Shown here: one piece after another, positions 33,099 to 40,149 of the stretch
Position numbering within the stretch: position 1 is the stretch's first letter
Layout: each line of letters opens with the position of its first letter
Source of the DNA: Streptomyces sp. DH-12
Lineage (GTDB): Bacteria > Actinomycetota > Actinomycetes > Streptomycetales > Streptomycetaceae
Assembly (NCBI RefSeq): GCF_002899455.1
Contig: NZ_PPFB01000001.1
Coordinates: 1 to 64,000, forward strand
Length of the DNA stretch: 64,000 nucleotides
Direction of reading: 5' to 3'
The notes under the pieces: model-generated
What the model was told of the DNA's origin: nothing
What the model saw: only the letters and a program-made list of their open reading frames with translations
Databases searched by the model: none
Position numbers and translations under genes: made by a program

Positions 33099-34053
33099 GC
33101 GGGTGCACCGAATCGCGCACGAGACGGAGATCGCCGCCCCCGCCGGGGTCGTCTACGGACTGATCGCGGACGCCGGGAGCTGGCCGCTGTTCCTGCCGCC
33201 CGCCGTCCACGTCGAGCTGCTGGACTTCGAGACCCACGAGGAGCGCATCCGCGCCTGGGCCACCGTCGACGGCGCCGTGCGGTGCTGGATCTCGCGCCGC
33301 GTCCTGGACCCCGAACGCCGCCGCATCGACTTCCGGTACGACCCCGCGCCCGCTCCGGCCCGGATGATGCGCGGCGACTGGCACGTGGAGGAACGCGGCC
33401 CGCACGCCTGCCGGCTGGTGCTGCGCCACGAGTACGCCGTGCCCGCGGACCTCCCCGGCGAGGCCGCGCGGACCGGGCGCGTGCTGGCCGCCGCCGATGC
33501 GGCGGTGCTGGAGCGCCTGCGGGAACTGGCCGAGCGGTGGACCGAGCTGGACCGGCTGGTCTTCTCCTTCCAGGACGAGATCCGCGTCAAGGGCCCGGCC
33601 GAGCTGGTCTACGACTTCCTGTACCGCGTGGGCGAGTGGCCCGGCGTGGTGCCGCACGTGGTGCGGACCGAGCTGGCCGAGGAGGAACCGGGCGTCCAGC
33701 ACGTGACGATGGACGTCCGGGGCGCCGACGGCGTGGTCCGGCCCACCGAGTCGGTACGGGTGTGCTTCCCGCACGCCGGACGCCTGGTGCACAAGCAGAC
33801 CCGGACACCGCCGATGGTGGCCGCCCGCACCGGCGAATGGCAGGTGGTGCCCGACACCAGAGGCGTCCTGGTGGTGTGCCACCAGACCGTGCTGGTCCGC
33901 GCGGAGGAGGTCGAACCGGTCCTCGGACCCGGCGCCGGCCTGCCCGGTGCGCGCCGCCGCCTGCGCACGGAACTCGGCCGTGAGGCCCTGGACGTCCTCG
34001 ATCTCGCCCGCCGCCACGCCGAGAACGCCGTCGAGGTGATCCACCTCTCCTGA
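33088..34053 (+). CDS. Didomain aromatase/cyclase-like protein (SRPBCC fold)
   Basis: The product has 321 residues made of two START/SRPBCC domains. The first begins HETEIAAPAGVVYGLIADAG and the second begins FQDEIRVKGPAELVYDFLYR. Both have a tryptophan after the first helix and a long C-terminal helix. This is the architecture of bifunctional aromatase/cyclases of type II polyketide pathways. No type II ketosynthase pair is encoded in the window, so the substrate may come from the type I synthase, the tandem ACP, or genes outside. The ATG has GGAGGAGAG upstream. Array A and a duplicated initiation region precede it. Confidence 0.85.
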   Translation: MAGERVHRIAHETEIAAPAGVVYGLIADAGSWPLFLPPAVHVELLDFETHEERIRAWATVDGAVRCWISRRVLDPERRRIDFRYDPAPAPARMMRGDWHVEERGPHACRLVLRHEYAVPADLPGEAARTGRVLAAADAAVLERLRELAERWTELDRLVFSFQDEIRVKGPAELVYDFLYRVGEWPGVVPHVVRTELAEEEPGVQHVTMDVRGADGVVRPTESVRVCFPHAGRLVHKQTRTPPMVAARTGEWQVVPDTRGVLVVCHQTVLVRAEEVEPVLGPGAGLPGARRRLRTELGREALDVLDLARRHAENAVEVIHLS

Positions 34054-34443
34054 GACGGAGCGCGCCCGCCGGACGCCGCGCGTGCGGTGTTCCGGGAGGC
34101 GGTGTCCGGAGCACGCCCTGCCGGCGCCCACCAGCCTGCCCCTTCACCGCCCCCGGTGTCACGTCCCGCGTCCGGCACCCGCTCCGGGCCGGCTTCCCGT
34201 CCGCTCCCGGGCCGGACGAGGAACACTGGAGGGCCGCCCGCCGATCGCTTCCCGTCCGCACCGGGCACCACCCATGACCTGCGGCCCGGCGCCGAGGCCC
34301 CGGGCTGCCGCCCGCTCCGCGGCGAGCGGGCCCCGACCGGTCCTCCGCCGGCTCTCCAGCCGGCCCCGAGCGGAACCGGCCAGGCTCGTCGGTGCGGGCG
34401 GGGACCGGCGTCCGTGATGAACCGACCGAATGGAAGGACATCC
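34054..34443. other. Intergenic, no gene recognised
   Basis: This separates the aromatase/cyclase and second transferase genes. No coding frame, hairpin or 11-bp repeat array is evident. Confidence 0.5.
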
Positions 34444-35241
34444 ATGGGCGACGCCACGCGCACCTCGCCCCCCGTCCACGTACGCGGGCCGGAGGGTCCC
34501 TGGCAGCCGGTGCGGACCGCACTGGCGGTGTGGGGGAGCGCCGTGGTGCACACCACCTGGGGCGAATGGTTCCCGACCTCCCTCACCGACCCCGCGCTGC
34601 GCCCCCTGCTGGGCCACGACTGGCAGCGCTACCGGCACACGGCCGACCCTGCCACCCGCCACCGCTTCGCCGCCTCCCGGCTCGTCACCAAGTACGCCGC
34701 GGCCGCTGCGCTGGACCGCCTCCCGGCGGAGCTGGACCTCGCGTACCAGCTCAGCGGGCGGCCCTACCTGCGCGGACTCGACCTCGACGTCAGCCTCAGC
34801 CACAGCGACGAGCTGATCGCGGTCGGCGTCAGCCGGGTCGGCAGGATCGGGGTCGACACCGAACCGGCTGATCGCAGGCTCGACTTCGACCTGCTGAGCG
34901 GGCACATCTGCGCCCCCGGCGAACTGCGCTCCCTGCTGCCGCTGCCCCCCAGAGCCCGCGAACGTGAGCTGCTGAGGCTCTGGACGCTCAAGGAGGCGTA
35001 CAGCAAGGCGCTCGGCCAGGGGCTGCGGCTCGGCTTCAGTGAGTTCTCCCTGAACGACGGCGGTACCGGCCTGCTCGCCCCCGACGACACGGCGGCCCGG
35101 CCCGGCGCCTGGGCCTTCTCCACCCACCGGGTCCTCGGCAGCCACCTGCTGAGCGTCGCCCGCCACGACGCCCTTCCGCAGCCGCCCGCGCGCCCGGCGC
35201 CGCCCGGCCGCACTCTCGCCCCCGCCTGCGCGCCCGGCTGA
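34444..35241 (+). CDS. Sfp-type 4'-phosphopantetheinyl transferase 2
   Basis: The product has 265 residues from the ATG at 34444, behind GGAAGG; an in-frame ATG at 34417 is less likely. It has VSLSHSDELIAVGVSRVGRI followed by GVDTE, and LLRLWTLKEAYSKALGQGL. The identity of the motifs with transferase 1 is limited, and the N-terminal lobe differs, so these are not a recent duplication. Two Sfp-type enzymes in one cluster imply carrier proteins with different recognition, perhaps the tandem ACP and the PKS. The C-terminal tail is proline-rich. Confidence 0.9.
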   Translation: MGDATRTSPPVHVRGPEGPWQPVRTALAVWGSAVVHTTWGEWFPTSLTDPALRPLLGHDWQRYRHTADPATRHRFAASRLVTKYAAAAALDRLPAELDLAYQLSGRPYLRGLDLDVSLSHSDELIAVGVSRVGRIGVDTEPADRRLDFDLLSGHICAPGELRSLLPLPPRARERELLRLWTLKEAYSKALGQGLRLGFSEFSLNDGGTGLLAPDDTAARPGAWAFSTHRVLGSHLLSVARHDALPQPPARPAPPGRTLAPACAPG

Positions 35242-35310
35242 ACCACGCTCCCGCCCGGAGGATCCGGCCCGCGCGCCGTGCGGCGCTCCCGCTGAGAGCC
35301 GCACGGGGCG

Positions 35311-35362
35311 CGCTTCAGGGCCACTGGAGAAAAAGGGCATGTCACGCGCGCGCCGCTAGCCT
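35311..35362 (+). promoter_or_regulatory. Two SARP-type heptamers and a -10 box, array B
   Basis: CGCTTCA at 35311 and CACTGGA at 35322 are 11 bp apart in the complement orientation of array A. TAGCCT at 35357-35362 fits a -10 element and lies 28 bp beyond. This is the likely promoter of the small gene and the C-C-hydrolase gene. Confidence 0.4.
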
Positions 35363-35400
35363 GCTGAGCACGTTGCGGACGTCGGAGCGAGGAGACCGCC

Positions 35401-35517
35401 GTGAGCCGTCCAGGACAACGCCCCGGAGCCGCGACGCAGGTGACCGCCATGACGACCGTCATGTGCGGCGTCTCGCTGTGTGAAAGGGGGAGGGGCCACG
35501 CCCCGGGATGCCGATGA
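35401..35517 (+). CDS. Possible 38-residue leader peptide
   Basis: A GTG at 35401 has GGAGCGAGGAG just upstream and opens a frame of 38 codons. Its TGA at 35515-35517 overlaps the ATG at 35514, an internal start of the next gene. The peptide contains two cysteines (MCGVSLCERG) and no known motif. The strong ribosome site and stop-start overlap suggest translational coupling to the large downstream gene, which lacks a good ribosome site of its own. Confidence 0.45.
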   Translation: MSRPGQRPGAATQVTAMTTVMCGVSLCERGRGHAPGCR

Positions 35518-38500
35518 CCGCTGACCGCGCCACCTCCGACCGCGCCACCTCCGAACGGTCCACCGCCGCCACGACGGTCGTCGTCGACCCCGGCGAGCCG
35601 CCTTTCCGCGTCCCGCCCGTCCTGGACGTGCGCGGCCCCCTGACCGAGGGCCGGGTCGCCGCAGCGCTCGACCACGCCGGCGCCCGCGCCCCGGGGGTCC
35701 GGCCCTGGCGCCACCGCCTCCAGCGGGTCGGCCCCGACCACCACCTCCTGCACGTGGAGCCACGCCCCGCCCGTGCCGGCTCCGGCGACCCGGGGCAGAC
35801 GCCGGACGCCTTCCCCGCAGGGCTCGTCGCCGACCTGCTCACCGCCCGCGACCGGCCGCCCGTCCCGCTCGGCCCTGCCCAGCTCGACCTGGCCCGGCGG
35901 CGCGGAACGGCCACCGCCCCCCACCCGTCCAGGACCCTCGACGCCACCGAGCCCTTCGACCCCGCCGCCGTGGAAGCGGCCCTGCGCGCCCTCGCGCGGG
36001 CCCATCCGCTCCTCGCCGCCCGCGTCGACACCGAGGCCGACAGCGGCATCCACGCCGCGCCGCTGGCCGCCGACACCGTCTGCACGGTGGCCGACGGCGT
36101 GCCGCGCAGCCGCGAGCGCGAGGCCGTCGCCGAGGCGGGCCGGGGCCTGCGCCCCTCCGCCCGGCGGTCTCTCCACGCCGTCCTGCTGCGCGGACGCCGC
36201 AGGCTCGTACTGCTCGCCCACGAACTCGTCGCCGACCAGACCTCGCTCGACATCCTCCTCGCCGACCTCCGGGCTGCCCTCGCGCGACCGGAGCAGGAAC
36301 TCGGCCCCGAGGCCGTGCGCTACCCGGAGTGGGTCGCCACGCTGCCCGCGATCGCCACCGACCCCCGCGAGTGCGACCACTGGCGTGAGGTCGCCGAAGG
36401 ACGCGCCGCCGCCGCCCCCTTCCGCTCCCGCAGCCCGCTGCCGGACACCGCGCCCGAACGCCATCCCGGCTTCGCCCTGGGACGCGCGGCCACCGCACGG
36501 CTGACCGGCCCGGTGGCCCGGCGCTTCGGGCTCCGCCCGGCCCAGCTCCTCACCGGCGCCCTGGGCCTCGCCCTCATCCGCTGGCGCGGCGCCCGCCTCG
36601 CCTCCTTCGACGTGTGCACCGACGGGCGTCAGGGCGCCCCGGCCCTGGCCCGCACCGTCGGGCCGCTGGCCGAGACCGAGCCCGTCCTCCTCGAGGGCGC
36701 CCCCGAGCAGCACGCCCACGAGTTCACCGAGCGGGCCGTGCGGAGCCTGGGCGCCGTCGGCCGGGCCGCCTTCGGCGCCTGCCGCGAACACGCCGCCGAT
36801 CCCGCGCTGCGCCTCGTGCTGCGCGAACTCGTCCCCGTCCTGGTGCGCTTCACCCCGGAGGCCGACGTCCGCCCCGCCCCCCGGCCGGCCCGTACCGCGG
36901 GGCCGTACGCGATCGAGGCCGGTGCGCGGGTGCGCGGGGGGCGCCTCCACGTCGGGCTCGACTGGCTGCCCTCCGTCCACGACGGGATCACCGGCGAATC
37001 CGTCGACGCCCTCCTCACCGCGGTACGGGCGGTCCTGGAGGAACTGGCGGACGTCCCGGGCGAGCGGCCCGGGCAGCCCTCCGTCGCCGCCAGCCCCCTC
37101 CAGCGCGAACTGCTCGCCGACGCCGACGCGCACCCCGGCACCGGCCGTCAGATCGAACAGCTCACCTGGGTCTGGCACGGGCCGCTGGACGCCGGCCGCT
37201 TCACCGCCGCCTGGCAGTCCGTCTTCGACCGGGAGGCCGTGCTCCGCGCCTCCTTCGACCACGGCCGTGATCCGGCCATCACCGTCCACGACCGGGTCGT
37301 GCCCGAGGTGGTGCGCATGGCCCACCCCGGGGCCTCCTGGCCCGAGGCGCTCGCCGCCGACCAGCGGCGGGGGCTCGACCCGCGCTCCCCGGGGCCGCTG
37401 CGCCTGACCCTGCTCGACGGTCCGCCCGGCGACGGCTCCGGCACCCCCGCCACCCGGGTCCTGCTCACCTACCACCAGGCGCTGCTGGACACCTGGAGCG
37501 TGCGCCTGCTGATCGCCGAGTTCTACCGCGCCTACCTGGCAGACGGCGCCCTTCCCGGCGGCGACCGCCGCCCCGACGTACGCGACCACGCCCGCTGGCT
37601 CGCCGAGCAGGACCTCACCCCCGCGCGGGAGTTCTGGCTGCGTGCCGCGCCGGTGCCGGAGGCCGCCGGCTCGATGGCGGCCTATGCCACGGCACCGCTC
37701 CTCGCCGAGGGCGCCGGCACCGGACGGGCCCGGGTGCGGCTGGCCTCCTCCGAGGCGGCCCGGCTCGCCGCCTGGGCCGGGCGGTGGGGAGCCACCGAGA
37801 GCGGCGCCCTCCAGGCCGCCTGGGCGCTGATGCTCTACCGGGCCGCCGGGGCGGACGGACCGCTGCCGGTCCGGTTCAGCGTCGCCGCTTCCGGGCGGGG
37901 CATCCCCCTGGAAGGGGTGGAGCGCCTGCCGGGCGCGCTGCGCAATCCGCTGCCCGTCTCGGTCGACGTCGACCCGGACACCACCGTCCCCAACCTGTTG
38001 GCCGCCCTGCGCGACCAGGCCATCGACCTCGCCTCGTACGAGTGGGTCTCGGCCGGCCAGATCCACGGCTGGACGGGCGGCCCGGCTTCGTCCGGGGGCA
38101 ACGGCGGGGACGGTCCCGGCGGCGACAGCCTGCTCGTCTTCGAGAGCAGCCTCGACCCCCTGGAGCGGCTGGAACCCGCCTTCGCCGCCCACGGCATCCG
38201 CATGGAGTTCGCCGAGCCCGTGGGCGCCGCGACCGCCTTCCCGGTCACCCTCGCCTCGCACCACGACGAGGCGGGCGGCCTGGTCCTCTCGGTCAGCCAC
38301 GACCGCTCCCGGCTGGCGGACGCCTCCGGACTCCTCGCCCACTGCGCCGGCCTGCTGCGGGAACTGCCCTACGAGGCGGACGACTCGACCACCGTCGCCG
38401 AGTTCCTCGACGCGCTGCCGCCCACGCCGTCCTCCTGGCCGGCCTTCGTCACCCTGCGCCCCGGCACGGGCGGCGCCGTCTGCCTGGTGCCGTCACCAGG

Positions 38501-38804
38501 GGTCCCCCGCACCTGGTACACCCGTCTCTCCCGCCTCTACCCGGGCCCGGAGTCGGTGGTCCTGCTGCGGCTCACACTCGAGGGCCCCGCGGGCTGGCAC
38601 GCCGTCCTGCGCCGGCTCGCCGAGAAGGGGGAGCCGCTGGTCCTCGGCGCGTTCTCCGGCGGAGGCGCCGACGCCTACGAGACGGCCCGTCTGCTCGCGG
38701 CGGACGGCGTGCGCCCGCCGCTGGTCGTCCTGGCGGCCGACACCGGCACCGACGAAGCCGCGTCGGACCTGGCCCGCCTGCTGGACGAGGTGGTCCGGCG
38801 CTGA
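35508..38804 (+). CDS. C-C-hydrolase protein: two condensation-type domains and a thioesterase-like end
   Basis: The product has 1098 residues. Residues about 140-510 and 530-930 each resemble an NRPS condensation domain. The first has AHELVADQTS near residue 238 and the second YHQALLDTWS near 656. In both the second histidine of HHxxxDG, the catalytic base, is replaced (Glu, Gln). The last 100 residues resemble an alpha/beta-hydrolase thioesterase, with AFSGGG placing a serine near 1050. There is no adenylation or carrier domain. It may act in trans on the tandem ACP, for ester or amide formation, or be a structural relative. Start 35508 or 35514. Confidence 0.75.
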   Translation: MPMTADRATSDRATSERSTAATTVVVDPGEPPFRVPPVLDVRGPLTEGRVAAALDHAGARAPGVRPWRHRLQRVGPDHHLLHVEPRPARAGSGDPGQTPDAFPAGLVADLLTARDRPPVPLGPAQLDLARRRGTATAPHPSRTLDATEPFDPAAVEAALRALARAHPLLAARVDTEADSGIHAAPLAADTVCTVADGVPRSREREAVAEAGRGLRPSARRSLHAVLLRGRRRLVLLAHELVADQTSLDILLADLRAALARPEQELGPEAVRYPEWVATLPAIATDPRECDHWREVAEGRAAAAPFRSRSPLPDTAPERHPGFALGRAATARLTGPVARRFGLRPAQLLTGALGLALIRWRGARLASFDVCTDGRQGAPALARTVGPLAETEPVLLEGAPEQHAHEFTERAVRSLGAVGRAAFGACREHAADPALRLVLRELVPVLVRFTPEADVRPAPRPARTAGPYAIEAGARVRGGRLHVGLDWLPSVHDGITGESVDALLTAVRAVLEELADVPGERPGQPSVAASPLQRELLADADAHPGTGRQIEQLTWVWHGPLDAGRFTAAWQSVFDREAVLRASFDHGRDPAITVHDRVVPEVVRMAHPGASWPEALAADQRRGLDPRSPGPLRLTLLDGPPGDGSGTPATRVLLTYHQALLDTWSVRLLIAEFYRAYLADGALPGGDRRPDVRDHARWLAEQDLTPAREFWLRAAPVPEAAGSMAAYATAPLLAEGAGTGRARVRLASSEAARLAAWAGRWGATESGALQAAWALMLYRAAGADGPLPVRFSVAASGRGIPLEGVERLPGALRNPLPVSVDVDPDTTVPNLLAALRDQAIDLASYEWVSAGQIHGWTGGPASSGGNGGDGPGGDSLLVFESSLDPLERLEPAFAAHGIRMEFAEPVGAATAFPVTLASHHDEAGGLVLSVSHDRSRLADASGLLAHCAGLLRELPYEADDSTTVAEFLDALPPTPSSWPAFVTLRPGTGGAVCLVPSPGVPRTWYTRLSRLYPGPESVVLLRLTLEGPAGWHAVLRRLAEKGEPLVLGAFSGGGADAYETARLLAADGVRPPLVVLAADTGTDEAASDLARLLDEVVRR

Positions 38805-38853
38805 CGCCACCGGTCCTGCCCGGCCCGGTGGCGCGGTGGGCTCCGGTCGCTTC

Positions 38854-38930
38854 TCCAGCGGTCCGCGAACCGTCCTCCGCCATCCCTCCGTCATCCCTCC
38901 GGCACTCCTGCGACACCCCTCCGGCAGCCG
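38854..38930 (+). promoter_or_regulatory. SARP-type 11-bp phased repeats, array C (seven units)
   Basis: Seven heptamers begin at 38854, 38865, 38876, 38887, 38898, 38909 and 38920: TCCAGCG, GCGAACC, TCCGCCA, TCCGTCA, TCCGGCA, TGCGACA and TCCGGCA. The linkers are mostly TCCC or GTCC. This is the longest array in the window, between the C-C-hydrolase gene and the second SARP gene. Confidence 0.6.
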
Positions 38931-38951
38931 TGGTCCGCGGGGTGGGGAGCC

Positions 38952-39015
38952 GCTTGGAAGAGCGCTGGAGGGGGGATCGAGGCAACCCATGATCGGGCAG
39001 GGACCGGACTAGCGT
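38952..39015 (+). promoter_or_regulatory. SARP-type heptamers and promoter of the second SARP gene, array D
   Basis: GCTTGGA, CGCTGGA and GGATCGA begin at 38952, 38963 and 38974, 11 bp apart and opposite in orientation to array C. TAGCGT at 39010-39015 fits a -10 element, 29 bp after the last heptamer, the same distance as in array B. Confidence 0.5.
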
Positions 39016-39072
39016 GCGTTTCCAGCAGTAGTTCGGAATTCGTGAGGAACTCGACGAGGTGCGGAGGGGAAC

Positions 39073-39894
39073 ATGAAGATTCAGGTTCTGGGTCCGTTGG
39101 GCGCCGAGGTCAACGGGGGCTCGATCGTTCCGACGGCTGGTAAGCCGCGGCAGATCCTGGCGCTGCTCGCGCTCTACCCGGGGCGCGTGGTGCCGGTGCA
39201 GACGCTCCTGGAGGAGTTGTGGGGGACCCAGCCCCCGCAGAGCGCGCTGACCACCCTGCAGACCTACATCCTCCAGCTGCGACGGCGGCTGGGCACGGCG
39301 ATGGGGCCCGGCGCCCCGACCGGGGCGAAGGACGTGCTCGCCACCCGCCACGGCGGCTACCTGCTCCAGATTCCGGAGCAGAGCGTCGACGTGCACGAGT
39401 ACGAGCGGTTGGTGTCGGAGGGCCGCTCGGCGTTCGAGGCGGGGGAGACCGCGACGGCGGCGGAGAGCTACCGGAGGGCCCTGGACCTGTGGGACGGGCG
39501 CGCGCTGGTCGACGTACGGCTCGGCCCGATCCTGGAGATCGAGGTCATGCGGTTGGAGGAGAGCAGACTCGGGGCCGTGGAGCGGCGGATAGACGCCGAC
39601 CTCCAGCTCGCCCGTCACTGCGAACTCCTCGCGGAACTCGCCGACCTGACGGCTCGCCACCCGCACCACGAGGGCCTGCACTCGCAGGCCATGGTGGCGC
39701 TGTACCGGGCGGGGCGGCAGGGCGCCGCACTGGAGTCCTACCGGCGGTTGCGGCTGCGCCTCGTCGAGGAACTCGGTGTGGAGCCTTCGCCCCAGCTCCA
39801 GCGGCTTCACCAGGCCATGCTCACCGTGGACCCGCTGCTGGACGTCGCCGCGGGGCCGAGGAAGACCTCCACCTTCGACCTGTTCGCAGCCTGA
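39073..39894 (+). CDS. SARP-family transcriptional activator 2
   Basis: The product has 273 residues with the ATG behind GCGGAGGGG. The winged-helix domain has KPRQILALLALYPGRVVPVQ, ELWGTQPPQSALTTLQTYIL and RHGGYLL. The activation domain follows with LQLARHCELLAELADLTARH. It is close to SARP 1 in order and length but has a different tail, so the two are paralogues. Unlike SARP 1 its promoter has no ARE-like site. Instead it has 11-bp heptamer arrays, so it may be activated by SARP 1 or by itself, forming the second step of a cascade. Confidence 0.92.
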   Translation: MKIQVLGPLGAEVNGGSIVPTAGKPRQILALLALYPGRVVPVQTLLEELWGTQPPQSALTTLQTYILQLRRRLGTAMGPGAPTGAKDVLATRHGGYLLQIPEQSVDVHEYERLVSEGRSAFEAGETATAAESYRRALDLWDGRALVDVRLGPILEIEVMRLEESRLGAVERRIDADLQLARHCELLAELADLTARHPHHEGLHSQAMVALYRAGRQGAALESYRRLRLRLVEELGVEPSPQLQRLHQAMLTVDPLLDVAAGPRKTSTFDLFAA

Positions 39895-40149
39895 GCCCGC
39901 CCGGCGCCCCCGGCGCCCGGTGGTGGTCCGGGACGTCATCCCCGTCAGGTGAGGCGTCGCCGGCCGCCCCGGGGGACGGTGGCGCGGGCGCGCCCGGCGG
40001 ACCGCCGCCCACGCGCCCTCCCTTCACGCGGCACTCATCGACGCACCACCCACCCGACACCGGCACGCCGACGGGGACGCAGGCACCGCCGCGTCCCCCT
40101 TCTGCTGGTCAGGTGCCCGTCTTCCGGCCGCTCCGGCCGGGGGAGCGGC

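Noticed and set aside
34764..38342. A 1,192-codon minus-strand frame opposite the C-C-hydrolase gene
   Set aside because: It has shadow composition and no domain, while the plus strand carries condensation and hydrolase motifs.
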